Source of the DNA: Myxococcales bacterium | GTDB taxonomy: Bacteria; Myxococcota; Myxococcia; Myxococcales; Myxococcaceae | Reading direction: 5' to 3' | Length of the DNA stretch: 5,982 bases | Assembly: GCA_003153055.1 (NCBI GenBank) | Contig: PMBV01000001.1 | Location: forward strand, 1-5,982 | Shown here: piece after piece, positions 1 to 5,982 of the stretch | Layout of the letters: each line of letters begins with the position of its first letter | Position numbering within the stretch: the first letter of the stretch is position 1 | Translations under genes and position numbers: made by a program | Notes under the pieces: model-generated | Databases searched by the model: none | The model's input: the letters and a program-made list of their open reading frames with translations, nothing else | Told to the model about the DNA's origin: nothing

Positions 1-531
1 GCCGAGGATCATGTTGTTGCAGATCTTCGCGGCCTGACCCGCGCCCGAAGCGCCCGCCCGAATGACGGCGCGCGCCATCGGCTTCAAGACATTCTCGACC
101 GTGCCGAAATCCGCGTCGTCGCAACCCACCATGAAGGCGAGCGTGCCGCCCTCCGCGGCCGCCGTGCCGCCGGACACGGGCGCATCCGCCGCGCGAAACC
201 CCGCGTCGCGCGCTTGCGCAGCGACGGCGCGGGCGCTTTCCACATCGATCGTCGAGCAATCGATGAGCAGCGCGCCCTTCTTCGCGTGCGGCAGGATTTC
301 GTCGGCATAGACCGCGCGCACATGCGCGCCGGCGGGCAGCATCGTGATCACCGCGTCCGCGTCCTTCACTGCGGCGGCGGCAGAAGCGGTGGGCGTGCAG
401 CCGGACGCCTTGGCTTTCTCCTGCGCCGCAGCTGAAAGATCGAGTGCGCTCACCTTATGGCCGGCTTTGGCCTGATTGGCGGCCATGCCGCCGCCCATAT
501 TGCCCAGGCCGATGAACGCGATGTTCGTCAT
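1..531 (-). CDS. mmsB: 3-hydroxyisobutyrate dehydrogenase, C-terminally truncated by the window edge
   Basis: NAD-dependent oxidation of 3-hydroxyisobutyrate to methylmalonate semialdehyde, a late cytosolic step of valine breakdown. The 177 visible residues start MTNIAFIGLGNMGGGMAANQ, giving the Rossmann GxGxxG loop at about residues 8-13. The family's substrate-binding signature DAPVSGGT starts at D116, and the catalytic lysine lies in GAGQAAKICNN (K169, with N173). The family is usually about 290-300 residues, so roughly 115-120 residues of the all-helical C-terminal domain lie beyond position 1. The ATG (531-529) overlaps the TGA of the upstream acyl-CoA dehydrogenase (530-528) as ATGA, suggesting translational coupling. 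Other beta-hydroxyacid dehydrogenases (tartronate semialdehyde or glyoxylate reductases) share these motifs; the neighbouring isobutyryl-CoA dehydrogenase favours the valine role. Style looks alphaproteobacterial, an impression only. Confidence 0.9.
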   Translation of the reverse strand, partial: MTNIAFIGLGNMGGGMAANQAKAGHKVSALDLSAAAQEKAKASGCTPTASAAAAVKDADAVITMLPAGAHVRAVYADEILPHAKKGALLIDCSTIDVESARAVAAQARDAGFRAADAPVSGGTAAAEGGTLAFMVGCDDADFGTVENVLKPMARAVIRAGASGAGQAAKICNNMILG

Positions 532-1676
532 GAGGAGGCCTTCATCATTTCGCGCGCGATGATCACGCGCATGATCTCGTTCGTGCCTTCGAGGATTTGG
601 TGCACGCGCAGATCGCGCACGATGCGCTCGACTTCGTAATCGGCGAGATAGCCGTAGCCGCCGTGGATCTGAAGCGCGTCGTTGGCGACCTTGGAGCACG
701 TATCCGTCACGAACCGCTTCGCCATGGCGCAGAATTTCGTCGCCTCGGCATCTTGAGCATCGAGCCGGCGCGCGGCTTCGTAGAGCAAGGTGCGGGCGGC
801 CGCTAATTCGGTTTCCATGTCGGCGAGCTTGAATTGCGTGGCCTGGAAATCATCGAGCGCACGGCCGAATTGTTTGCGTTCGCCTGCGTAGCGGCGCGCG
901 CGGTCCAGCGCATCGCTGGCGCCGCCGAGGGAGCAGGCGGCGATGTTGAGACGGCCGCCATCGAGGCCACGCATGGCGAACTTGAATCCCTCGCCTTCGG
1001 GGCCGATGCGGTTTTCCGCAGGCACGCGGCAATTATCGAGAATGACTTGCGCGGTCGGCTGGGCGTTCCAGCCCATCTTCCGCTCCGGCTTGCCAAAGGA
1101 AAGGCCGAGCGTGTCCTTCTCCACCACGAACGCGGAGACGCCGCGCGCGCCGTCCTCGCCGGTGCGCGCCATCACGACGTAGAGATCCGAGAGGCCCGCG
1201 CCGGAGATGAAGGCTTTCGAGCCGTTCAGCACGTAATGCGCGTTGCCATCCTTTCGCGCGCTGGTGCGCAGCGCGGCGGCGTCGGAGCCGGAACTCGGCT
1301 CGGTCAAGCAATAGGAGCCGATCGCATCCATGCGTGTGAGGCGCGGCACGAAACGCTGGCGCAATTCGTCATCGCCGAACATATCGATCATCCACGTGCT
1401 CATATTGTGGATCGACATGAACGCGGCTGTGGAGACGCAGCCGCGCGAGAGTTCTTCGAAGATCAGCGCTGCCTCCAGACGCCCGAGGCCCGCGCCGCCC
1501 GTATCTTCTTTGATATAGATGCTGGCGAAGCCCAGCGCGGCCATTGCCTGTAGTGTCGGCCTATCGAGACGCTTTTCTTCGTCCCATCGCGCGGCGTTGG
1601 GTTTCAACTTGTCATCCGCGAAGGCGCGCGCGGTGGCGGCGATCATCTGCTGGTCTTCGGTGAGCTGATAGGTCAT
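528..1676 (-). CDS. acyl-CoA dehydrogenase, probable isobutyryl-CoA dehydrogenase (ACAD8-like)
   Basis: FAD flavoenzyme of 382 residues, the normal family length, predicted to oxidise isobutyryl-CoA to methacrylyl-CoA in valine catabolism and pass electrons to ETF. The N-terminal helical domain begins MTYQLTEDQQMIAATARAF. The flavin/substrate signature CLTEPSSGSDAA is at 123-134, FISGAG at 156-161, and the C-terminal IHGGYGYLADYEVERIVRD block at about 337-355. The presumed catalytic base is E363 in HQILEGTNEIMR, which closely matches the ACAD8 end rather than medium- or long-chain enzymes. The open frame runs upstream to 1892, but that extension is out of frame with the hydratase gene and has no family similarity, so ATG 1676 is chosen. 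The start lies 5 bp after the hydratase stop; only a weak GGTGAG precedes it. Codon use differs from the upstream gene: GAA outnumbers GAG about 16 to 9, GAT outnumbers GAC, and there is a TTA leucine codon (806-804). Substrate specificity is inferred; short/branched-chain relatives are possible. Confidence 0.92.
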   Translation of the reverse strand: MTYQLTEDQQMIAATARAFADDKLKPNAARWDEEKRLDRPTLQAMAALGFASIYIKEDTGGAGLGRLEAALIFEELSRGCVSTAAFMSIHNMSTWMIDMFGDDELRQRFVPRLTRMDAIGSYCLTEPSSGSDAAALRTSARKDGNAHYVLNGSKAFISGAGLSDLYVVMARTGEDGARGVSAFVVEKDTLGLSFGKPERKMGWNAQPTAQVILDNCRVPAENRIGPEGEGFKFAMRGLDGGRLNIAACSLGGASDALDRARRYAGERKQFGRALDDFQATQFKLADMETELAAARTLLYEAARRLDAQDAEATKFCAMAKRFVTDTCSKVANDALQIHGGYGYLADYEVERIVRDLRVHQILEGTNEIMRVIIAREMMKASS

Positions 1677-1681
1677 GGCGC

Positions 1682-2458
1682 TCACCGGTGCTTGAATTGA
1701 GGGTCGCGCTTTTCGATGAAGGCGGCCATGCCCTCCTTCTGATCCGCCGTGCCGAACAAGAGCCCGAACGCTTGTCGCTCGAGCTCGTTGGCGGCCGAGA
1801 GGGGAAGCTCGGCCCCTGCCTGGATGACCCGCTTCGCTTGAGCGATCCCCACGGGCCCGCGCCTGGCGATGACGGCCGCGAGCGCTTTGCATCGGGGCAT
1901 CAGCTCCGCGGGGGGAACCACCTCGAGGACGAGGCCGATCTCCTTGGCCTTCTGGGCATCGATCGCCTCACCCGAAAAGATGAGCTCCTTCGCCCGGGCG
2001 CGACCGACCAGCCGCGTGAGACGCTGCGTCCCGCCGAAGCCGGGCATCACCCCCAAGCCGACCTCGGGCAGCCCCAGCTTCGCCGTGCTCGACGCGTAGG
2101 CGATGTCGCAGGCGAGGGCGAGCTCGCACCCTCCCCCGAGCGCGTACCCGTTGACCGCCGCGATCGTCGGAATGGTGAGCCCCTCGAGCGCTCCCAGCAC
2201 GCGGTGGCCGAGCTCTGCGAACGCCAGCGCCTCCGTCGTGGTGAAGCGGGTCATCTCCGAGATGTCGGCCCCTGCCACGAAGGCCTTCTCGCCAGCTCCG
2301 GTGACGATCAACGCCCTGAGCGCCCGATCCGACGCGCACTGCCTGAGCGCCGCCTCGAGCTCGAGCAGCGTCTGCGAGCTGAGCGCGTTGAGTGCCTTGG
2401 GCCGGTCCACGGTGACGACCGCCGTCGGCCCTTCCACCTCGAGTCGAATGAAGTCCAT
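1682..2458 (-). CDS. enoyl-CoA hydratase (crotonase family)
   Basis: Adds water to 2-enoyl-CoA; next to an isobutyryl-CoA dehydrogenase it could hydrate methacrylyl-CoA to 3-hydroxyisobutyryl-CoA. It has 258 residues, typical of single-domain bacterial crotonases. The oxyanion-hole segments are AGADIS (62-67) and GYALGGGCE (104-112). Both hydratase glutamates are present, E112 in GGGCEL and E132 in GLPEVGLG, which argues for a hydratase rather than a 3-hydroxyisobutyryl-CoA hydrolase or an isomerase. The end, GTADQKEGMAAFIEKRDPQF, is the conserved family C-terminus. The open frame extends to 2569, but ATG 2458 has the best ribosome-binding site (AGGGGAAG, 2470-2463) and the standard N-terminus MDFIRLEVEG; the extension would overlap the gene upstream. 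Codon use is strongly GAG- and CTC-biased (GAG about 19, GAA 2), like the genes to its right and unlike the dehydrogenase 5 bp downstream. It may be a general fatty-acid hydratase. Confidence 0.92.
   Translation of the reverse strand: MDFIRLEVEGPTAVVTVDRPKALNALSSQTLLELEAALRQCASDRALRALIVTGAGEKAFVAGADISEMTRFTTTEALAFAELGHRVLGALEGLTIPTIAAVNGYALGGGCELALACDIAYASSTAKLGLPEVGLGVMPGFGGTQRLTRLVGRARAKELIFSGEAIDAQKAKEIGLVLEVVPPAELMPRCKALAAVIARRGPVGIAQAKRVIQAGAELPLSAANELERQAFGLLFGTADQKEGMAAFIEKRDPQFKHR
1685..1745. other. codon-usage switch point, possible chimeric or lateral-transfer junction
   Basis: To the right, the hydratase codes Glu as GAG about 19 times and GAA twice. To the left, the dehydrogenase has about 16 GAA and 9 GAG, GAT over GAC by about 18 to 10 (hydratase 3 to 5), and a TTA codon. 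One of the hydratase's two GAA codons lies in the final FIEKR segment, so the switch may fall within its conserved C-terminus, encoded at about 1685-1745. The counts are manual and the numbers small; the position is approximate. Confidence 0.45.
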
Positions 2459-2462
2459 GGCG

Positions 2463-2470
2463 CTTCCCCT
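2463..2470 (-). promoter_or_regulatory. ribosome-binding site of the enoyl-CoA hydratase gene
   Basis: Read on the minus strand the sequence is AGGGGAAG, with the AGGGGA core 6 nt before ATG 2458. It sits in the 20 bp gap after the TAG of the 117-residue protein gene (2481-2479). It is the clearest Shine-Dalgarno sequence in the window and fixes the hydratase start against the longer open frame. Confidence 0.7.
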
Positions 2471-2478
2471 TGGTTCAC

Positions 2479-2832
2479 CTACCGACCGAAGGAAAGGACG
2501 ACCTCGTCGTCGGCCTTCGGGTCGAAGTCGATCTGAAAGGTACGCGATCGCGGCTCGGCTGACAGCCACACGATCCCGATCGCGCGATAGCTCCCGCGCG
2601 CGAGCGGCACCCGCAAGGTGGGCTCGAGCGTCAGCCCCGAGGGAGACTCCTCGACCACTCGCTTGATGAGCGACCCCTCATCCCACAACTGCAGCTCGAC
2701 ACGGCGTACGTCGCCGAAGGAAACGGGGAACCGGAAGAGGAGCGTCCGCTCGCTGGCCAGGTACCCGAAGCCCCCTTTCCACACGACGAGGCCAACCGCC
2801 GCCAGCACGAAGAAGAGCGGCCGGCGCTTCAC
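2479..2832 (-). CDS. uncharacterised 117-residue protein with an N-terminal membrane anchor
   Basis: I do not recognise a family. The start is a GTG at 2832 overlapping the upstream TGA as GTGA, so translation is probably coupled. The N-terminus has a basic MKRRP followed by a hydrophobic stretch at about residues 6-19 (LFFVLAAVGLVV), which looks like a single transmembrane anchor or an uncleaved signal; there is no lipobox cysteine. Residues 30-117 look like a small beta-rich domain with alternating hydrophobic residues (RVELQLWDEG, LRVPLARGSYRAIGIVWL, FQIDFDPKADDEVVLSFG), which would lie outside the cytoplasmic membrane if the anchor is type II. GAG/CTC-rich codon use and the coupled start argue that it is a real gene, belonging with the 151-residue gene upstream. 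Function unknown. Confidence 0.75.
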   Translation of the reverse strand: MKRRPLFFVLAAVGLVVWKGGFGYLASERTLLFRFPVSFGDVRRVELQLWDEGSLIKRVVEESPSGLTLEPTLRVPLARGSYRAIGIVWLSAEPRSRTFQIDFDPKADDEVVLSFGR

Positions 2833-3284
2833 GAGGTGCTTGGCTCTCCCACGGCCTTCTTCCTCGAGGTGTACTTCGTCCTGAGCTCGCTCACCTTCAC
2901 CCGTGGTTCGACGACCCCAGGCTCGTCGCGCACCCGATCCGGCACCAGGCGGACCTCCGCTTTCACCTCGATCGTCATCTGCGAGACGAGCTTCACCAGC
3001 TCATCGCGCAGGCGCTCCGACTGGAGGAGCTTGCGCACCTCCTCGCTGACGACGCGGCCCACTTCGTCCTTCGTCTTCTCGGCCTGCGCCAACAGGTAGC
3101 TCAAGGCCTCCTTGGGCAACTTCAGCTGACTGCCCAGTCGCCGAATGCCCTCCTCGGACATGAACACGGCGCCCAGGCCCGCCCAGGCGAGCCGTCTCAC
3201 GAAATCGGGGACAAAACCCTTGCTCGGCTCGTCATGGGGCTGATCATCGAGCGGATCATCGTCGGGTAGCGCGTCCTCGATCAT
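2829..3284 (-). CDS. uncharacterised 151-residue protein with acidic N-terminus and helical core, possibly phasin-like
   Basis: Start ATG 3284 is the only usable start after the Mrp stop; no good Shine-Dalgarno is visible in the 23 bp gap, so reinitiation after the mrp gene is possible. The order is: an acidic, proline-rich tail (residues 2-20, about nine Asp/Glu); FVPDFVRRLAWAGLGAVFMS (24-43), a hydrophobic or amphipathic helix; EEGIRRLGSQLKLPKEALSYLL; then a charged helix at about 66-100 (EKTKDEVGRVVSEEVRKLL); a likely beta segment MTIEVKAEVRLVPD (103-116); and a basic C-terminus TKYTSRKKA. The pattern 'GLGAVFMSEEG... KTKDEVGRVVSEEVRKLL' recalls PhaF/phasin-like helices that bind polyester granules or lipid surfaces. 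I have also seen similar proteins in myxobacteria, from memory only. The four-base GTGA overlap couples it to the membrane-anchored gene downstream. Function is unknown. Confidence 0.8.
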   Translation of the reverse strand: MIEDALPDDDPLDDQPHDEPSKGFVPDFVRRLAWAGLGAVFMSEEGIRRLGSQLKLPKEALSYLLAQAEKTKDEVGRVVSEEVRKLLQSERLRDELVKLVSQMTIEVKAEVRLVPDRVRDEPGVVEPRVKVSELRTKYTSRKKAVGEPSTS

Positions 3285-3307
3285 GTGGGCTCGAGTGTAG
3301 GCGTTCT

Positions 3308-4396
3308 CTACGCGGTGTGCACGGTCACCGACGGGGTCTGCCGGAGCGAGTTCTCTTGAGAGACTCGCGCCGCGACGTGCGTGGCGAGGTCCATGAACCC
3401 CTTCGCCTCCGGGCTGTCGGGGAACCCCATGACGACCGGGAGCCCCTTGTCGCCACCCTGGCGGATCTTGAGATCGAGCGGGACCTCGCCCAGCAAAGCG
3501 ACGCCCATCAGCTCGGCCGCCTTGCGGCCCCCTCCCTCGTCGAAGATGTGAGTGCCCTTGCCGCAGTGGGGGCAGATGAACTCGGTCATGTTCTCGACGA
3601 TGCCCAGGACGGGGACCCCAAGCTTGTCGAACATCTGCTTCGCGCGGACGACGTCGGCCAGCGCGACGTCTTGCGGGGTAGTGACGAGCACCGCCCCGGC
3701 GCTGCGGAGCTGCTGCGCGACCGTCAGCGGTACGTCGCCGGTTCCCGGTGGCAGGTCGACGATGAGGTAGTCGAGCTCGCCCCACGACACGTCGCGGACG
3801 AGCTGTAGCACGGCGCCGTGGATCATCGGCCCCCGCCAGATCAGCGCTTGGTCGGGATCGATCATGAACCCGATCGACATCACCTTGATCCCGTGCGCGT
3901 CGAGGGTGTCGAGCGTCTTTCCGTCGCTGCTTACGGGCTTTCGGGTGATGCCCGTCATCATGGGGATCGACGGGCCGTAGAAGTCGGCGTCGAGAAGGCC
4001 GACCTTGGCGCCGTGGCGAGCGAGGGCGCACGCGAGGTTCACCGCGACGGTAGACTTCCCGACCCCGCCCTTGCCGGCGCCCACCAGCACCACGTTCTTG
4101 ACGTCGGGGAGCAGCGCGTCCTTCGCCCCGCCGCCCATCGGCGCGGCCCGCACCTTGGACGACATGTCGACGGCGACCGAGGTGACGCCGGGGATCTTCT
4201 TGATGGCGGCCGTGGCCTGGCTCTTCAGTTGATCTTTGATGGGGCACGCGGGCGTGGTGAGCTCGATCCTCACCGACACTTCGCCGCCGGAGATCTTCAC
4301 GTCCTTCACCATTCCGGCGGTCACCAGATCGGTGTTGAGATCAGGGTCCATCACCGTGCCCATCGCCGCCAAGACTTCGCGTTCCTGCACACTCAT
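3308..4396 (-). CDS. apbC: Mrp/ApbC (NBP35-family) iron-sulfur cluster carrier ATPase
   Basis: Cytosolic P-loop ATPase of 362 residues that binds and hands on Fe-S clusters to target apoproteins. The N-terminal MIP18/DUF59 domain covers about residues 3-80 and includes the conserved ELTTPACPIKD (C51). A linker is followed by the deviant Walker A KGGVGKST (109-116), LLDADFYGPSIP (134-145), the Walker B-like DLPPGTGD (214-221), and the cluster-binding CPHC (C275 and C278). Full-length Mrp proteins of bacteria are about 350-380 residues, so this is complete. The start ATG 4396 gives the expected MSVQEREVL N-terminus; the Shine-Dalgarno upstream is weak. It is the first gene of the minus-strand run, diverging from the membrane protein gene. 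GAG outnumbers GAA (about 10 to 3). Identification of the family is secure; which Fe-S proteins it serves cannot be seen. Confidence 0.96.
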   Translation of the reverse strand: MSVQEREVLAAMGTVMDPDLNTDLVTAGMVKDVKISGGEVSVRIELTTPACPIKDQLKSQATAAIKKIPGVTSVAVDMSSKVRAAPMGGGAKDALLPDVKNVVLVGAGKGGVGKSTVAVNLACALARHGAKVGLLDADFYGPSIPMMTGITRKPVSSDGKTLDTLDAHGIKVMSIGFMIDPDQALIWRGPMIHGAVLQLVRDVSWGELDYLIVDLPPGTGDVPLTVAQQLRSAGAVLVTTPQDVALADVVRAKQMFDKLGVPVLGIVENMTEFICPHCGKGTHIFDEGGGRKAAELMGVALLGEVPLDLKIRQGGDKGLPVVMGFPDSPEAKGFMDLATHVAARVSQENSLRQTPSVTVHTA

Positions 4397-4467
4397 GGTT
4401 GCTCGCTCGCTTTTCAGGGTGGTAGCAGCCGTCCCTTACGAGCCGGCGTGACGATTCGCAAGCGCAC
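4397..4467. promoter_or_regulatory. divergent intergenic region between the Mrp gene and the membrane protein gene
   Basis: This 71 bp spacer is the only one with room for promoters, and both transcripts must start here or inside the neighbours. A weak sigma-70-like candidate on the minus strand is TTGCGA (4461-4456), a 17 bp spacer, then TAAGGG (4438-4433). It matches the consensus at 4 of 6 and 2 of 6 positions, which is close to chance. I see no convincing plus-strand promoter, operator palindrome or terminator hairpin. Confidence 0.35.
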
Positions 4468-5982
4468 ATGAACCATTTCATCTCGGGCATCATCAAGATC
4501 GTCATCCTCGAGGCGTCGGTCGCCCTCCTCCTCATCGACCTCATGGCGGCCGGGCGCTTCGAGCGAGAACGGGCGCGGGTCGCGGGCGTCCTCGCCGGCC
4601 TCATGGTCTACGCCTGGGCCAACTACGGAGCTCTGCGGGCCAACACCTCGGTTGCGTACGCGCTGACGGCGCTTCCTCTGGTGTTGGCCTGCGCGTGGCT
4701 CTTGCAGGCCGGCTTCGGTGAGGCGCTGAGCGAGCGGATGAAGCGCCTGCGCTCGTGGGCCGCGGGGTTCAGTCCCCAACGAGGCCCCAAGGTCGTCACA
4801 GTCACGCTCGCCGCCCTGCTGTCCCTGGGGTGGGTCTCCCAGGGCGTTCAGTCAGGTGCCGTCGTGATGGTCCACCCCTGGGAGCAGTTTCACTTCTACT
4901 TTGGGGCCAAGTATCAGCGCGAGGTGGGCTGGTTCAATCTCTACAAGGCGGCCATTCTCGCCGATCGCGAGACGTCGAACGTGCTGGCCCGAGTGCCCTC
5001 GACGCGCGACCTGACCACCTTCGACGAAATGCCGATCGAGACGGCGCTCAAAGACGCGACCGAGGTGCGCGCGCGCTTCTCTGACGAGGCGTGGGTGTCG
5101 TTCAAGAACGACTGGGTGACGATGACTCGGCTGTTTCCTCTCGATTGGAGCCGGGTGATCGACGATCACGGCAACTCGAACTCGCCGGCCTGGTCGATCA
5201 TCGCGCACCCGCTGGCCAAGCTGGTGCCGCTGTCGGTCGAGGGGGCCGCGTGGCTCGGCTGGCTCGACATGCTCTTGATGTTGGCCCTCTGGCTGTGCGT
5301 CCTTCGCACGTTCGGCCACCGGGTCGCCGCCATGGGGCTCCTCGTCTGGGCGATGCCTCCGCTCGTGTTCGACTACCTGTCGGGCAGCTTCCTTCGCTGG
5401 GACTGGCTGTTGGCTCTGGGGCTGTCCGCGTGCTTCCTCAAGCGGCAGCGGTACGGGGTGGCCGGAGGGCTCCTGGGCTATGCGGCGGCCACCAAGCTCT
5501 TTCCCGTCTTCTTCGGCGTGGCGCTCCTCATCCGCGCCGGCTTCGAGTGGAGGCGCACCCGCACCATCAAGCAGGAGTACCGCGACTTCCTCCTGGGCGC
5601 CGTGGTGGTGGGCGGAGCGGCAGTCGCCATCGCCTCGATGATGTTCGGCCATGAGGCCTGGCTGGAGTACGCCCGGCGGATCCAGGTAGCGCAGGTGGAG
5701 AAGTTCTACTCCATCCAGTACTCGCTGAAGACGGTGTACCTGCAGTACGCCGCTGGCTCGTGGCCCACCTGGGGGCTCTTTCCGTCCGAGATCCTCCAGG
5801 CCCGCCGGGACGTCGACATCGCCGACCACGCCTTGGGCTTCCTGTTGGTCCGCCTCGCCTTCACGTGGCTCGTCGCCCAGCTCATTCGTCGCGCCGATGA
5901 CGTCGAGGCCTTCGTGATGGGGCCGTTGCTCGTGTTCGCCTGGCTCACCGTGAACATGTACTACTGGAACATGCTGGGGCTG
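4468..5982 (+). CDS. multi-pass membrane protein, GT-C (GT87/DUF2029-like) glycosyltransferase candidate, C-terminus beyond the window
   Basis: 505 residues are visible with no stop. ATG 4468 is the first start after an in-frame TAG at 4423; no clear Shine-Dalgarno precedes it. Hydrophobic segments recur throughout, for example near residues 5-27, 40-60, 64-83, 110-126, 262-278, 285-300, 312-327, 334-352, 378-394 and 455-471. Between about 130 and 250 is a long polar region with HPWEQFHFYFGAKYQREVGW (136-155), which resembles the first extracytoplasmic loop of GT87-type enzymes, where an acidic residue followed by an aromatic and 'xxAxxxxxGxxxY' is usual; here that acid would be E139. The GGLLGYAAATKLFPVFFGVA block (K343-P346 KLFP) and the later WLEYARRIQ...YSIQYSLKTVYLQ also fit polyprenyl-phosphate-sugar-dependent GT-C enzymes. 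Codon use matches the GAG-rich right part. The donor sugar and target cannot be told; the family call is by pattern only. Confidence 0.85.
   Translation, partial: MNHFISGIIKIVILEASVALLLIDLMAAGRFERERARVAGVLAGLMVYAWANYGALRANTSVAYALTALPLVLACAWLLQAGFGEALSERMKRLRSWAAGFSPQRGPKVVTVTLAALLSLGWVSQGVQSGAVVMVHPWEQFHFYFGAKYQREVGWFNLYKAAILADRETSNVLARVPSTRDLTTFDEMPIETALKDATEVRARFSDEAWVSFKNDWVTMTRLFPLDWSRVIDDHGNSNSPAWSIIAHPLAKLVPLSVEGAAWLGWLDMLLMLALWLCVLRTFGHRVAAMGLLVWAMPPLVFDYLSGSFLRWDWLLALGLSACFLKRQRYGVAGGLLGYAAATKLFPVFFGVALLIRAGFEWRRTRTIKQEYRDFLLGAVVVGGAAVAIASMMFGHEAWLEYARRIQVAQVEKFYSIQYSLKTVYLQYAAGSWPTWGLFPSEILQARRDVDIADHALGFLLVRLAFTWLVAQLIRRADDVEAFVMGPLLVFAWLTVNMYYWNMLGL

Noticed and set aside
834..1553. 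Plus-strand open frame of 239 codons opposite the acyl-CoA dehydrogenase
   Set aside because: It lies in register with the dehydrogenase codons (reverse of the same triplets), so lack of stops follows from codon bias; no recognisable domain.
1677..1892. Upstream in-frame extension of the acyl-CoA dehydrogenase (72 residues)
   Set aside because: It overlaps the hydratase gene out of frame and has Arg/Gly-rich shadow composition; the family N-terminus begins at ATG 1676.
1688..2536. Plus-strand open frame of 282 codons opposite the enoyl-CoA hydratase
   Set aside because: It is antisense to a gene with clear catalytic motifs; its translation is a charged, low-complexity sequence with no family signature, as expected from a GC-rich shadow frame.
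3285..4247. Long Arg/Gly-rich upstream extension of the 151-residue gene, in another frame across the Mrp gene
   Set aside because: The extension is an out-of-frame reading of mrp with arginine-rich low-complexity sequence. Only the part from ATG 3284 looks like a protein.
4395..4470. Possible terminator, operator palindrome or small RNA in the divergent spacer
   Set aside because: No GC-rich hairpin followed by a T-run and no good inverted repeat were found; GCTCGCTCGC is only a short accidental repetition.
4852..5829. Minus-strand open frame of 325 codons opposite the membrane protein gene
   Set aside because: The translation is rich in Arg, His, Pro and Glu without domains, while the plus strand encodes a coherent series of membrane segments continuing to the edge.

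Overview
The window is GC-rich bacterial DNA. It holds a run of six genes on the minus strand (about 4396 down to 1) and one divergent gene on the plus strand that leaves the right edge. Gene order along the minus strand is: Mrp/ApbC iron-sulfur carrier ATPase (3308-4396), an uncharacterised 151-residue protein (2829-3284), an uncharacterised 117-residue membrane-anchored protein (2479-2832), enoyl-CoA hydratase (1682-2458), an acyl-CoA dehydrogenase of the isobutyryl-CoA type (528-1676), and 3-hydroxyisobutyrate dehydrogenase (531 to the left edge, C-terminus missing). Gaps are 23 bp, a GTGA overlap, 20 bp, 5 bp and an ATGA overlap, so the run reads as one operon. The plus-strand gene (4468 to the right edge) encodes a multi-pass membrane protein resembling GT-C (GT87/DUF2029-like) glycosyltransferases. 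A 71 bp spacer (4397-4467) separates it from the Mrp gene and must hold the divergent start signals.

The three leftmost genes fit valine catabolism: isobutyryl-CoA to methacrylyl-CoA (dehydrogenase), to 3-hydroxyisobutyryl-CoA (hydratase), then, after a hydrolase not seen here, 3-hydroxyisobutyrate to methylmalonate semialdehyde. The right two thirds (Mrp, the two unknown proteins, the hydratase, the membrane protein) look like Myxococcota or a similar high-GC deltaproteobacterial lineage: strong preference for GAG and CTC codons and a myxobacterial protein style. This lineage call is from memory of such proteins, not from a search.

The most notable observation is a change in codon habit at the hydratase/dehydrogenase border. 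By hand count, the hydratase uses GAG for about 19 of 21 glutamates, while the adjacent dehydrogenase uses GAA for 16 of 25, prefers GAT for Asp, and contains a TTA leucine codon. The left part looks alphaproteobacterial. Either a segment was acquired laterally, or the sequence is an assembly chimera joined inside the conserved C-terminal end of a crotonase gene (about 1685-1745). I found no RNA genes, mobile elements, CRISPR arrays or convincing terminators, and no clear new system. The least explained items are the two small proteins downstream of mrp.
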